Assembly (NCBI GenBank): GCA_030145205.1
Contig: JAQYVZ010000015.1
Span: 1 to 64,000 of the forward strand
Length of the DNA stretch: 64,000 nucleotides
Reading direction: 5' to 3'
Source of the DNA: Desulfuromonadales bacterium
GTDB lineage: Bacteria; Desulfobacterota; Desulfuromonadia; Desulfuromonadales; BM103
Below are positions 16,303 through 25,254 of this stretch, piece by piece. The notes under the pieces are model-generated. The model saw only the letters and a program-made list of their open reading frames with translations, was not told the DNA's origin and searched no databases. Position 1 is the stretch's first letter. Every line of letters starts with the position of its first letter. The position numbers were made by a program, and so were the translations under genes.

Positions 16303-18429
16303 TCAGCCGGTCTCTTCCACCTTGAACACTGCCATTTCTTCTTGGAGAACCGTGATCTCATCACCGAGCCTTGCAACGGCACCATTCAATGCCTCAACAG
16401 AACCGACGTTTTCACTGGTCGTCTCTTTGATCCCCTCCATCTCTTTGACTATATTGTCGCTCCCCACGTTCTGTTGATCGCAAGCGACCTTGACCTGCTG
16501 TACCAGTTCGGTCATTTGCTCCATCGCAGCGCCTATCGTGTGACTGGTCTGACTCTGTTCACGGGTCGAGTTTTTGACCTGTTGTGTCAAACCAGAAATC
16601 AATTCAGAGGCCGACGTAATCGATCTGGCGCCTTGATCCTGCTGCCGGGTTGCCGACGCGATCTGCACTACCATATCTGAGACGCTTTCGACCGACTCGC
16701 GCATCAGACGACTGGCCTGAGCCTGTTCGATGGTCGTTCTGACGATATGGTCCACCCGGTCGGAGCTGCCTTGCGCACCGCCGACAATCTTTTCAAGCAT
16801 CTCTCCTGATTGCAGGGAAAGACCCTCTCCTTCTGCCACGATCGTTTCCGTCTCCCGGATGGCGGCAACAGCTCGACCAGTTTCCTGCTGCACATCCTCA
16901 ATCACCGCCTCGATTTTACGGGTCGACTGGCTGGTTCTCTGTGACAATTCCCGGATTTCATCAGCCACCACGGCAAAGCCTTTGCCATGCTGTCCCGCTT
17001 GGGCAGAAATGATGGCAGCGTTCAGGGCCAACAAATTTGTCTGTTCGGTAATCTCGTCGATAACCGCCAGGATTGAACCGATATCCTTGACCTTCTCCGC
17101 CAGGTTTTCAACCGCCGTCGATGTGACATGCGACGAACTCTTGATCTGGCGGATACCGGCGATGGTTTTTTCAACAGAACTTTGTCCATGCTGCGCATCC
17201 TGCAGAACTTCGGCCGTAGACTTGGCCGTTTCGCGGGCATGCTCCTCCACCTGCTTGATTGTCACATCCATCTCCGCCACGGTCGAAGCGGTCGCGTCCG
17301 AGGTCTTTTTCAGAACTTCGGCATTTCCGGCAACCTGAGAAATCGCCGAGGCCATCTGGTCAATAGCGGAACTGATTTCATCAACCGCTTGCGCCAACCG
17401 CTGGGCATTCTCGGCCACCTCTTCAATGGTAGCAGCCATCTCCAGCGTGGAAGAAGTGCTGTCTGCAGCAGACACGTTGAGACTTTCGACATTCTTCGCC
17501 ACCGAATCGATTGAAGCGCCGATTTCGATGATTGCTGCTGAGGTGTTGGCCACCCCCTCCTCCTGAAGCTGTGCAGAATTCTTGACGGAACCGGCTGCAT
17601 CTGACACCGCACCAGAGATCCCCGAAAACTCTTCCGTCGCTACACGGATGCGCTGCACCATCTGCCCCAGCTTGTCTGACATATCATCCATGGCTGCAGC
17701 CACTTGGCCAATTTCATCACCACGTTGGATGCCGAGGCGCTGCGCCAGGTTGCCATTCCCAATATCACCGATCACCTCAACCACCCGATGCATCGGTCGC
17801 GTCATGTTGCGGGCGATGATCGTCGACAGCCCAATCCCCAGGATTAGACCAACCACCGTCAGATAACTGCTCCAGCGCACCGTCCGTTCAGAGAGATGGT
17901 TGATTTCCTCCAATGAACTGTATAGAGCCTCAGACACCAGAGTTTTTAATTTAGCGGCTACATCTTCGAGCTGCGTGAAGGCCGCAGTATATTCCTCACG
18001 AGCACCAACAAATTCAATCAACTCTTGGTTGACTGAGTATCCGGTCATTTTCATGCCGATCTCAAAGCAACGTTCAAACAAGCCGCGAAACGACGCAAAC
18101 TTTTGTGCCGCACTCGAGCTGGCAGGCAGGGTCTTTCCCAGCTGCGCAAAGCTTTTCTCCAGCGCCACCTTCTCCTGCTCGGCATCTTCAAGAGGAACGA
18201 GGGTTGCCGCTTCGGAAGCATACACGACACTACTGAGAATTTTTTCGGCACGATTGATTGCGCTGATAGTCTCGATCGCATCCCGGTAGCGGATTTCCTT
18301 GACCTGATCAACTTGCTGATTAATCTTATTGGAATTGGAGATATTGAAAAGGCTGACGATTGCGAGCAGTGCCAGAACGACCCCGAAACCGACAAACAAC
18401 TTTCCGGACATTTTCAGATGTGCGAGCAT
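16303..18429 (-). CDS. Methyl-accepting chemotaxis protein
   Basis: A 708-residue transmembrane chemoreceptor. I start at ATG 18429, 5 nt after GGAGG, dropping 29 upstream codons. A first membrane helix ([18 protein letters not shown]) is followed by about 150 residues of helical periplasmic sensor, a second helix ([18 protein letters not shown]), a HAMP domain with [14 protein letters not shown], and a long cytoplasmic coiled coil. The signalling tip reads [21 protein letters not shown], then [18 protein letters not shown]. The usual tip has AAIEAARAGE; Ile-Ser and Gln replace Glu-Ala and Arg here, a variant I believe is common in Geobacter-type receptors. The ligand is unknown. It stands alone with its own terminator and no che genes nearby. 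Confidence 0.93.
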   Translation of the reverse strand: MLAHLKMSGKLFVGFGVVLALLAIVSLFNISNSNKINQQVDQVKEIRYRDAIETISAINRAEKILSSVVYASEAATLVPLEDAEQEKVALEKSFAQLGKTLPASSSAAQKFASFRGLFERCFEIGMKMTGYSVNQELIEFVGAREEYTAAFTQLEDVAAKLKTLVSEALYSSLEEINHLSERTVRWSSYLTVVGLILGIGLSTIIARNMTRPMHRVVEVIGDIGNGNLAQRLGIQRGDEIGQVAAAMDDMSDKLGQMVQRIRVATEEFSGISGAVSDAAGSVKNSAQLQEEGVANTSAAIIEIGASIDSVAKNVESLNVSAADSTSSTLEMAATIEEVAENAQRLAQAVDEISSAIDQMASAISQVAGNAEVLKKTSDATASTVAEMDVTIKQVEEHARETAKSTAEVLQDAQHGQSSVEKTIAGIRQIKSSSHVTSTAVENLAEKVKDIGSILAVIDEITEQTNLLALNAAIISAQAGQHGKGFAVVADEIRELSQRTSQSTRKIEAVIEDVQQETGRAVAAIRETETIVAEGEGLSLQSGEMLEKIVGGAQGSSDRVDHIVRTTIEQAQASRLMRESVESVSDMVVQIASATRQQDQGARSITSASELISGLTQQVKNSTREQSQTSHTIGAAMEQMTELVQQVKVACDQQNVGSDNIVKEMEGIKETTSENVGSVEALNGAVARLGDEITVLQEEMAVFKVEETG

Positions 18430-18591
18430 CACAGCCTCCGTAAAGGACAACAGTGTATCCTTCGAGTCTCTCCAAACAGGTAAGGGGGTATAGATTCCAG
18501 AATTACCTGAAAACATACCCCCCTCCGTTATTTCACGTAATCTATGTGCTATTTCACTGAAACAGATATAGCATAAACTACCGATGTTTTG

Positions 18592-19341
18592 CTACTTGCT
18601 AATTTTAGTTGGCATTCCTGACTTGATCCACTGGTTCATGCCTCCACTCACTTTGACAATGTCGTCAAACCCTTTAGCCGTCAGATAACGTGAGGCCAAT
18701 GCGGCCCGTTTACCAATTTTATCAAGAATGACCAACTTTTCCCCTGCTGGAATCTCTGCGTAGCGTTGTGGCAGTTCATTAAAGGAAATCTGTAGCCGCA
18801 AGGGCGTCTCGATCCAGAATTTGGCGGCATCAACCGGAATTCGGACATCGAGCAGGACAAAATTTTCGCCGGCATCCAGCATTTTCTGAAGATCTTGTGG
18901 AGAGAGGGTCGGAACATCCACCTTCGGCAAGGTTTCCAGGGTTACCGTTGGATACCCGGCCATAATCCATTCCGGCAGACCACCCCGAAAAACGTAGACA
19001 TTCTGATAGCCTGCATTAGCTGCCAGACCGGCAGCCTTGCCCGAAGCCACTCAGGTCCGGCCGAGGCAATAGAAAACCAGGGACTGCATCTTGTCGTCGG
19101 GCAGTCCGGCAGGAATCTGTTCAATCGGGATGTGGATGGAATCCTCAATGTGCAGGTTATTGAACTCGATGGAACTCAGAGGGAAAATGACAACAGCCTG
19201 ACCGCCGTCCATCATCTCTTTGACCCGTTTGGCATCGACTTCCACCGGCTCGGCACTAAAAACCGGGCTGACAAAAACCATGCTCGCAAGGAGTACGATC
19301 ATCACAACATAAATCGCACGCAACAGAGGTGTACGTTTCAT
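18592..19341 (-). CDS. Exported two-domain rhodanese-like protein, probable selenoprotein (UGA at 19051-19053 read as selenocysteine)
   Basis: Read straight through an in-frame TGA, the gene gives 249 residues. A signal peptide (MKRTPLLRAIYVV...VFSA, cut after about residue 30) precedes the first rhodanese domain (about 32-135), whose active-site loop reads YC-LGRT-U-VASGKAAG with C92 and selenocysteine 97. Cysteine homologues of this class, as I know them, have C-x4-C here. It continues without a break into AGYQNVYVFRGGLPEW. The second rhodanese domain (about 145-245) has VLLDVR and GGMNQWIKSGMP, but Asp207 replaces its catalytic cysteine. A SECIS-like hairpin lies 15 nt after the UGA. GGAGG precedes the ATG. 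Rhodanese-type selenoproteins have been listed in selenoproteome surveys (from memory). The alternative, a nonsense mutation, is less likely given the hairpin and the intact downstream frame. Confidence 0.85.
19019..19035 (-). promoter_or_regulatory. Bacterial SECIS-like hairpin for selenocysteine insertion
   Basis: On the mRNA the 17 nt GCUGCCGGUCUGGCAGC form a perfect 6-bp stem with the apical loop GGUCU. The loop matches the GGUC loop that SelB reads in E. coli fdhF. The stem begins 15 nt, and the loop 21 nt, after the UGA at 19053-19051, within the spacing known for bacterial SECIS elements. It lies inside the coding sequence, as expected in bacteria. Confidence 0.8.
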
Positions 19342-19458
19342 TTAATCCTCCAGAAAAGAAAAAAGACTGAACTGCCCCCCCGCCGCGTTGAACACGCCCC
19401 AGCAACGCCCCTTCGTAAGAGAAACTTAATGCAACATTCACGCCTAAACACATAACAC

Positions 19459-19494
19459 AAAAAGGGCCGACTCCAGTTGGAGTCGGCCCTTTTT
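19459..19494. terminator. Bidirectional terminator after rpsU
   Basis: A perfect palindrome with 15 or more base pairs (AAAAAGGGCCGACTCC and its complement) around a CAGTTG loop. The built-in T-run works in either direction. It ends rpsU transcription and separates it from the rhodanese gene. Confidence 0.9.
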
Positions 19495-19515
19495 GCAAAT
19501 ATCCTGATCGGGGGA

Positions 19516-19710
19516 TCAGTCTGGACGCATCATCCGCATCTTCTTCCGCAGACGACGTTGCGCTTCCTTCTCTTTGCGCTTGCGCTTCACACTCGGTTTC
19601 TCATAGTACTTGCGCTGTTTCATTTCGCGAAACAGGCCTTCCTGTTGCAGCTTACGCTTGAGCACCCGAATGGCCTTTTCGACGTTGTTGTCGAGGACCT
19701 GAATTTCCAA
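19516..19710 (-). CDS. rpsU: 30S ribosomal protein bS21
   Basis: A small basic protein of the 30S platform that helps base-pairing with Shine-Dalgarno sequences. The 64 residues (MEIQVLDNNVEKAIRVLKRK, then GLFREMKQRKYYEKPSVKRKRK) match the family along its full length. The C-terminus is rich in Arg/Lys/Met, as in other delta-proteobacterial bS21. It is transcribed alone. Confidence 0.97.
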   Translation of the reverse strand: MEIQVLDNNVEKAIRVLKRKLQQEGLFREMKQRKYYEKPSVKRKRKEKEAQRRLRKKMRMMRPD

Positions 19711-19743
19711 AGGACTTCACCCCGCTTTCACTGTAAATTGCGC

Positions 19744-19759
19744 CCTCTCTTCAGAGAGG
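19744..19759 (-). promoter_or_regulatory. Leader hairpin upstream of rpsU
   Basis: CCTCTC-TTCA-GAGAGG, a perfect 6-bp stem with a 4-nt loop, about 35 nt before the rpsU start on the same strand. A TATATAT-rich stretch just upstream (19766-19774) could be a -10 region. It may be a control element for rpsU; the function is guessed from position only. Confidence 0.3.
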
Positions 19760-19806
19760 AGCACGTATATATAACCGAAGGACCCCGGCAATGCAAGAAG
19801 AAATCC

Positions 19807-20934
19807 TTATTTTCGCTCCACTCCAGCTTTCATCAGATACAAACCGACCTGCAATCCGCCATTTTTCAGATCGGCCACCTTGTCAAGCCGTAGCCGGGTC
19901 GCTTTTGCCAATGGAGGCTCCGGGCAGAGCAAGGCAACCCGCCAGCCCGGGTATGCGCGCTGCAAATGCTGGCCAAGGGCACGATAGAAAGGGACTAGAG
20001 ACTGATCAGGAACAAGCCTTCGGCCATAGGGGGGGTTGCACACCACCAGCCCCGTACCCGGATGCATTGGACAATCGGTCAGTTCACGCTGGTGAAAACA
20101 GATTTCGCCTTCGAGACCGATACGCGACAGGTTGTCGCGAGCAGCGTCAATCGCGCCAGCGTCCTGATCCGCGCCTTCCAGATGAGAAACCACCGGTTGC
20201 TGCTGCCGGCGCGCCTCATCAAGCAACTGCCGCCATAAACCTTCTCGATAGCCGGGCCAGCGCATGAAGGCGAAGTCCCGTTCCAGGCCAGGGGCGCGAC
20301 GCGCGGCCAGCATCGCCGCCTCCAGAACAAAACTGCCGGTGCCGCACATCGGGTCAGCCAACGGTTCGCCAGCCTGCCAATCGAGCAGCAACAGAATCCC
20401 CGCTGCCAACGTTTCCCGCAAAGGCGCCCGGGTGGCCGTGAGTCGATAGCCGCGACGATGCAATAAATCGCCTGAGCTATCGACAGAAATTGTCACCTGA
20501 TCGTCAAAAATGCGCACAAAAACCTGTTGAGTTGCGGTTGATGCGGCAGTCACCGTCCCCAAAGTTTTTTGTACTGCAGCCTGCAAGGTTTCTTCAACCC
20601 TGGCCGTATGCATCAGCCGGGAGTGCCGGCAACTGACCCGAAAAGAGAGAGAGGTTCCGGGTCGGACAAAACGTCCCCAGGGCAGTCTGACCGCCTGTTT
20701 GTAAAGGTCAGGAAAGGCGCGGCAGCGGAATTCTCCGAACCGTACCAGGATACGACTGGCACTGCGTAGCCAGAGGTTTGCCTGGTAGATCGTCTGCAAC
20801 TTTCCGGTAAAGGCAACACCACCGGGAACCGCCTCGGCATCCGTCACGCCGAGTTCTGTCAGTTCGTGGGCACACACCGCCTCCAGGCCGGGTGCAACGA
20901 CTGCAAACAGGTTTTCAATCGTACGATGATCCAC
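19807..20934 (-). CDS. THUMP-domain class I RNA methyltransferase (RlmL N-terminal/YpsC type, probable 23S rRNA guanine-N2)
   Basis: The 375-residue protein has an N-terminal ferredoxin-like/THUMP region (about 1-160: FAVVAPGLEAVCAHELTELG, WLRSASRILVRFGEFRCRAF) and a Rossmann methyltransferase with LADPMCGTGSFVLEAAMLA (SAM loop) and the NPPYGRRL motif near 305. This arrangement is that of the N-terminal half of E. coli RlmL, which makes m2G2445 in 23S rRNA, without the RlmK half. Substrate is inferred from family only. Its start is 9 nt upstream of where the 3' end of aat lies (20947), so the two genes are probably one transcript. Confidence 0.88.
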   Translation of the reverse strand: MDHRTIENLFAVVAPGLEAVCAHELTELGVTDAEAVPGGVAFTGKLQTIYQANLWLRSASRILVRFGEFRCRAFPDLYKQAVRLPWGRFVRPGTSLSFRVSCRHSRLMHTARVEETLQAAVQKTLGTVTAASTATQQVFVRIFDDQVTISVDSSGDLLHRRGYRLTATRAPLRETLAAGILLLLDWQAGEPLADPMCGTGSFVLEAAMLAARRAPGLERDFAFMRWPGYREGLWRQLLDEARRQQQPVVSHLEGADQDAGAIDAARDNLSRIGLEGEICFHQRELTDCPMHPGTGLVVCNPPYGRRLVPDQSLVPFYRALGQHLQRAYPGWRVALLCPEPPLAKATRLRLDKVADLKNGGLQVGLYLMKAGVERK

Positions 20935-20946
20935 AATAGCTATCCA

Positions 20947-21681
20947 TTAGAGAGAAGTCGCTTCTTCAACACATTCCAGACATGCCGGGAATTCATCTCG
21001 GAACTGACTGTAATCCGTAGCATCCTGCCGCCCCAAACCAGACGCGAGCCTCGCCAGGAAAAGCTCCCTCGGAACACTGCGGGCGCCCATACTCAGCAGA
21101 TGCGGGTTGGGCAGCTGGCAATCGAGCAGATCGTAGCCTCGCGCAACCAGACAGCGGGCCAGCGTCGCCAGGGCAACCTTGGAGGCATCTGTGCGCACAT
21201 GAAACATCGATTCAGCAAAGAAAAACGGCTTGAGTACCACGCCGTAAAGACCGCCGGCCAGCTGATCATCGTCTGCCCAGACTTCCACAGAATGAGCAAA
21301 GCCCAAACGGTGTAGCCGGAGATAAGCCTGCTGCATCTCCGGAATCAGCCAGGTTCCCTCCCCCTGCCGGAGTCTAACATCTGCACAGGCCTGGATGACC
21401 TGTTCAAAGGCTTGGTTCATGGTGACCCGGAAAAGACCGCGCCGCAAAACCCTGCGCAAGCGTCGCGAGATATGGACCGCAGCCGGCTCCAGAATGCAGC
21501 GTGGATCCGGAGACCACCAGAGAACCGGGCTGTCCGGCTCATACCAGGGGAAAATCCCCATCCGGTAAGCCAACAGCAGACGCTCCTCACCCAGGTCGCC
21601 GCCAACCGCCAGCAGGCCGTCAGGTTCCGCCCACACCGGGGCAGGGAACAACAGATCTTCGTTCAGATGGAATACAGGCAT
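20947..21681 (-). CDS. aat: Leucyl/phenylalanyl-tRNA--protein transferase
   Basis: Adds Leu or Phe from aminoacyl-tRNA to proteins with N-terminal Lys or Arg, creating N-degrons. The 244-residue form starts MPVFHLNEDLLFP. Family motifs are GLLAVGGDL, YRMGIFPWY, WWSPDPRC, AHSVEVW, AESMF, and LLDCQLPNPHLLSMGA. The open frame extends five codons upstream to an ATG inside a repeat word, so I use 21681, although neither start has a strong ribosome site. It is followed by the methyltransferase gene and preceded by clpA and clpS, the machine that degrades its products. Confidence 0.95.
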   Translation of the reverse strand: MPVFHLNEDLLFPAPVWAEPDGLLAVGGDLGEERLLLAYRMGIFPWYEPDSPVLWWSPDPRCILEPAAVHISRRLRRVLRRGLFRVTMNQAFEQVIQACADVRLRQGEGTWLIPEMQQAYLRLHRLGFAHSVEVWADDDQLAGGLYGVVLKPFFFAESMFHVRTDASKVALATLARCLVARGYDLLDCQLPNPHLLSMGARSVPRELFLARLASGLGRQDATDYSQFRDEFPACLECVEEATSL

Positions 21682-21688
21682 AAGAGGA

Positions 21689-21710
21689 CGTGTCACATGT
21701 CACGTGCCAC
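21689..21710. repeat. Short intergenic CACGTG/CATGTGAC word cluster
   Basis: Nested palindromic words (GTGTCACATGTCACGTGCCAC) fill the 34-nt gap between clpA and aat. Similar words occur after the Dabb gene (about 26430-26446) and after thpR (about 43138-43160). They mark gene junctions; function unknown. Confidence 0.5.
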
Positions 21711-21715
21711 GCACA

Positions 21716-23962
21716 TCAGGAATAGCTGAAGGCCAGGTGGCCGCCCTTGAGGCTGACGCGGACCTCCCCACCCCTGGTGAGAGCACCGAACAGAACCTCA
21801 TCCGCCAGCACATCGCCGATCTCCGTTTCGATCAGGCGGCCCAATGGACGCGCCCCGAACACCGGGTCGTAACCGCGCCGAGCCAAGTCACGCCTGGCAC
21901 CAGGAGACAGACTCAGAGCCACCTTGCGCTCTTCCAGGGATGCCTGCAACTGGCGAATAAACTTGTCCACCACGCGCTCCATCACCGTTTCGTCAAGCGC
22001 CTTGAAACAGATGGTGGCATCGAGCCGATTGCGAAATTCTGGCGAAAAAGTCTTTTCGACCGCTTGGCTGGCCTCGCCCGGCAGGCGCGAGCCGAAGCCG
22101 ATCGGTACGCTGCTCATCTCGCGGGCACCGATATTGCTGGTCATGATCAAGATGACGTTGCGGAAATCCGCCTGACGGCCGTTATTGTCAGTCAGTGAAC
22201 CGTGGTCCATGACCTGCAGCAGAATATTGAAAATATCAGGATGTGCTTTTTCGATCTCGTCGAGCAACAGCACCGCGTGCGGATTACGAATCACAGTCTC
22301 GGTCAACAGGCCACCCTGGTCAAAGCCGACATAACCGGGCGGAGAACCGATCAGACGGGACACAGAGTGTTTCTCCATGTATTCACTCATATCGAAACGC
22401 AGAAACTCAATCCCCATCTGCATGGCAAGCTGGCGCGCCACTTCAGTCTTGCCAACACCGGTCGGGCCGGTGAACAAGAATGATCCGGTCGGCTTCTCCG
22501 GCTGTCCCAGACCAGCACGCGAGCGCCGAATCGCCCGGCAGAGATAATCGATCGGCTCTTCTTGGCCATAAACCTGCTTCTTCAGGGCCAGATTGAGCCC
22601 CTTCAACCGCTTCCGCTCTGCGCCCGCCATCTTCTGGATCGGCACGCGGGCGATGCCGGCAACAACCGCCTCAATATCGGCGACACCGACACTTTTGCGC
22701 TGCTGCGGGTAAAGACGGCGATAGGCTCCAGCCTCATCAATGACATCAATCGCCTTGTCCGGCAGTTGACGGGACGTAATATGCCGATCGGCCAGACGCG
22801 CCGCGGCATCGATGGCCGCCGCGGTATAGGTCACGTTGTGGTGCTCCTCATAATACGGCTTCAAGCCCTTCAGGATATCGACCGTCTCAGCCACGCTCGG
22901 CTCAAGCACATCAATTTTCTGGAAACGTCGCGACAGGGCGCGATCCTTCTCGAACAGGTTCTTGTATTCTTCGTAAGTGGTCGAACCGAGACAGCGCATA
23001 CCGCCGGTCGCCAACACCGGCTTGAGAATATTGGCCGCGTCCAGAGAGCCCCCGCTGGTCGCACCCGCGCCGACAATCGTGTGGATCTCGTCGATCACCA
23101 GGATGGCGTTTGCGCGTTTCTCCAGAGCACGGACGACCGCCTTGAGCCGTTCTTCGAAATCACCGCGATACTTGGTCCCGGCCAGCAGGGCTCCCATATC
23201 CAGGGCAAACAGCTCGGCATCTTTGAGTAAATCGGGAATCTGTTCCTCAAGGATCAGCATCGCGAGGCCTTCGGCAATCGCGGTCTTGCCAACTCCCGGC
23301 TCACCGACCAGCACCGGATTGTTCTTGCGCCGGCGGCACAACACCTGGATCGTCCGGGTCAGCTCTTCGCTCCGACCAACCAGAGGGTCAATCCGTCCTG
23401 AAGCAGCCCGCTCCAGCAGGTTGATGGTATAAGCCTGCAGCGGATCAATCTGCTTAACGCTCTTCTTGCCGGGAGCCTTCTCTTTCTGCTCCTCGGAGGG
23501 ACCTTGCTCAGAAGGAGGTTCCGGTTGCGGCTCCTTGGTGACGCCGTGCGAAATATAGCTCAGAACATCAAACCTGCTGACCCCCTCTTCCCGCAGCAGG
23601 AAAGCAGCATGGCTGTTCTCCTGCTCAAGAATGGCCGCCAGCAGATCTCCCAGACCGATCTCTTCCTTGCCGGATGACTGCATGTGCGACACGGTCCGCT
23701 GCAGAACCTGCTGCAAGCCGACGGTCTGTTCGGGGATAAAATCCTCATCGACATCGATGGTTTCGATGTGCTGCTCAAAAAAGTGTTCCAGCTCCGAACG
23801 GAGGCGGTCAACCGTACCGCCGCAGGCCAGTACAACCTCCTGGCCCGGCTCCTCGAACAGGAGTGCATAAAGGATATGCTCGGTGGTCAGAAACTCGTGA
23901 TGGCGGCGCTGGGCCTCCCTGACCGCCAACGAGAAAGCTATTTGGACATCCTGATTGAACAT
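21716..23962 (-). CDS. clpA: ATP-dependent Clp protease ATP-binding subunit ClpA
   Basis: Hexameric unfoldase that feeds ClpP. The 748 residues comprise an N-domain (about 1-145, two Clp-N repeats), an acidic/proline linker, AAA-1 with Walker A GEPGVGKTAIAEG and Walker B LFALDMGALLAGTKYRGDFEERL..ILVIDEIHT, and AAA-2 with [13 protein letters not shown] and VLLLDEIEKAHPDIF. The absence of a ClpB-type middle coiled coil identifies ClpA. The start lies 2 nt after the clpS stop, so the two are translationally coupled. clpP is not in the window. Confidence 0.97.
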   Translation of the reverse strand: MFNQDVQIAFSLAVREAQRRHHEFLTTEHILYALLFEEPGQEVVLACGGTVDRLRSELEHFFEQHIETIDVDEDFIPEQTVGLQQVLQRTVSHMQSSGKEEIGLGDLLAAILEQENSHAAFLLREEGVSRFDVLSYISHGVTKEPQPEPPSEQGPSEEQKEKAPGKKSVKQIDPLQAYTINLLERAASGRIDPLVGRSEELTRTIQVLCRRRKNNPVLVGEPGVGKTAIAEGLAMLILEEQIPDLLKDAELFALDMGALLAGTKYRGDFEERLKAVVRALEKRANAILVIDEIHTIVGAGATSGGSLDAANILKPVLATGGMRCLGSTTYEEYKNLFEKDRALSRRFQKIDVLEPSVAETVDILKGLKPYYEEHHNVTYTAAAIDAAARLADRHITSRQLPDKAIDVIDEAGAYRRLYPQQRKSVGVADIEAVVAGIARVPIQKMAGAERKRLKGLNLALKKQVYGQEEPIDYLCRAIRRSRAGLGQPEKPTGSFLFTGPTGVGKTEVARQLAMQMGIEFLRFDMSEYMEKHSVSRLIGSPPGYVGFDQGGLLTETVIRNPHAVLLLDEIEKAHPDIFNILLQVMDHGSLTDNNGRQADFRNVILIMTSNIGAREMSSVPIGFGSRLPGEASQAVEKTFSPEFRNRLDATICFKALDETVMERVVDKFIRQLQASLEERKVALSLSPGARRDLARRGYDPVFGARPLGRLIETEIGDVLADEVLFGALTRGGEVRVSLKGGHLAFSYS

Positions 23963-23964
23963 AA

Positions 23965-24279
23965 TTAAACCTGATCCAGGCTGCAGCGCAGCGGATAGCC
24001 CTCTTCTTGGGCCAGCGCGTGCACCTTGGCTGTTTTTGTTTCGGCAATTTCATACGGGAAGACGCCGCAGATTCCCACACCCTTAAAGTGGATATGGAGC
24101 ATGATTCGGTTGGCTTCGGTCGGCGACTTGCGAAAGACGGCCATCAGCATCTCAACCACAAAATCCATGGTGGTGTAGTCATCGTTGTGCATCAACACCT
24201 TGAACATGGGCGGCTGCTTGGTCCGGATCTTCTCCTGGGTCCCGCTGTGGGCCTGATGTCTGGTTGCGTCGTCTCCCAC
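23965..24279 (-). CDS. clpS: ClpA adaptor protein ClpS
   Basis: Binds N-terminal Leu, Phe, Tyr or Trp of substrates and delivers them to ClpAP. The 104-residue protein has a flexible N-terminus, then PPMFKVLMHNDDYTTMDFVVEML, with the N-D-D and T-M-D-F residues of the N-degron pocket. HFKGVGICGVFPYEIAETKTAKVHALA completes the family signature. It starts with GTG 9 nt after GGGAGA. It heads the clpS-clpA-aat-methyltransferase run. Confidence 0.96.
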   Translation of the reverse strand: MGDDATRHQAHSGTQEKIRTKQPPMFKVLMHNDDYTTMDFVVEMLMAVFRKSPTEANRIMLHIHFKGVGICGVFPYEIAETKTAKVHALAQEEGYPLRCSLDQV

Positions 24280-24367
24280 GCTTACACGTCTCCCTGGCTC
24301 CTGATTTCATTTTATCCTAGCACAGGGAGGCGGCAAGTGTCATGACGAACCTGCCGAAAAAACAGTG

Positions 24368-25054
24368 TCAGTTTCGGGAAATCGCTTTGCCGGCGAGAAA
24401 TTCACCCGTGGCTCCGGGCACCGAAAAAAGGCGGTTGACTGCCGTGGCCAGACGCCAAGCTCGGCCATCCAGCCCCAGCGCTTCAAGTGCCGACGAGAAA
24501 CCGACATAGGCCGCATCCATCAGGTTTTTCTGAAACAGGTTCATCGGGATGGTTACCGCTTCCGAGAAGGGCGGGGCGGTCACGACTTCAACGCACAGAT
24601 CAGGCTCCAGGGAAGTCACAGAACGACATAACAGGGGACGAGCCGGGTGGATCAGACAGCGGCCATGTTCATCCAGAAAGGCGCAGGGTTCATGGATTTC
24701 GATCCGTTCATCATCTGTGAGCCAATGGGTCCGAACATGCACCTCCCGGATTCTCTCCCGAACCAACTGCAGTTCGCTATCTTTCAGGCGCTTTTTCAGA
24801 AAACGGTAGATGGCGACCGCCTCAGGGAAGAGTACGGAGACATTCAGAATACAGCAGGTTTGACAGCCGGGCCGACAGGCCACACGATCCAGCGCCGGAC
24901 GATCACCGAAACAGAGCAGGTCATACTCGACCGCGGCGACAAGCAGATATGTCCCCCCGGCGACCTCGACCGGGGTCGCTGCCTCATCGAACAGCGAAAC
25001 TGCAGCAATCTGGAAAGAGTCGGTATAGGCCGTAAAGTCGAAAGATGCAGTCAT
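24368..25054 (-). CDS. YkgJ-family cysteine-cluster protein
   Basis: The 228-residue protein contains CRPGCQTCC near residues 60-68 and PCAFLDEHGRCLIHPARPLLCR near 122-143, the cysteine pattern of the YkgJ/UPF0153 family, which probably binds zinc or an iron-sulfur cluster. Flanking parts are unremarkable, with a conserved-looking MNLFQKNL segment. AGAGGT precedes the ATG. No biochemical role is established for the family. It is oriented with clpS but separated by 88 nt, and divergent from the gene at 25255. Confidence 0.8.
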   Translation of the reverse strand: MTASFDFTAYTDSFQIAAVSLFDEAATPVEVAGGTYLLVAAVEYDLLCFGDRPALDRVACRPGCQTCCILNVSVLFPEAVAIYRFLKKRLKDSELQLVRERIREVHVRTHWLTDDERIEIHEPCAFLDEHGRCLIHPARPLLCRSVTSLEPDLCVEVVTAPPFSEAVTIPMNLFQKNLMDAAYVGFSSALEALGLDGRAWRLATAVNRLFSVPGATGEFLAGKAISRN

Positions 25055-25254
25055 CGGTACCTCTACATTCCAAAGAAACGAGCAGGTGGGATAGCATACC
25101 CTGCATACCCTTACTAAATATACTCAAATTCCTCCCGGTTTCCAGTCAGATCAGGAAAGTCGTTAAAACAACGGTGGCAGGATGACAGACCGAAATAAAT
25201 AGATTATGCTGATCAAAGTGAAATCATCAGAAGAGTTCAGGAAAGGGAAATATC

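Noticed and set aside
18430-18591. Possible c-di-GMP or other riboswitch between the rhodanese and chemoreceptor genes (GGGGGTAT...ATACCCCC pairing)
   Set aside because: The long-range pairing is real, but the conserved GEMM core sequences are absent and there is no T-run, so no named element is supported.
18592-19341. Rhodanese locus as two genes or as a pseudogene broken by a stop codon
   Set aside because: The downstream half has no ribosome site of its own, starts mid-domain, and the frame is intact on both sides. The UGA sits exactly at an expected catalytic Cys and is followed by a SECIS-like hairpin, so a selenoprotein explains more.
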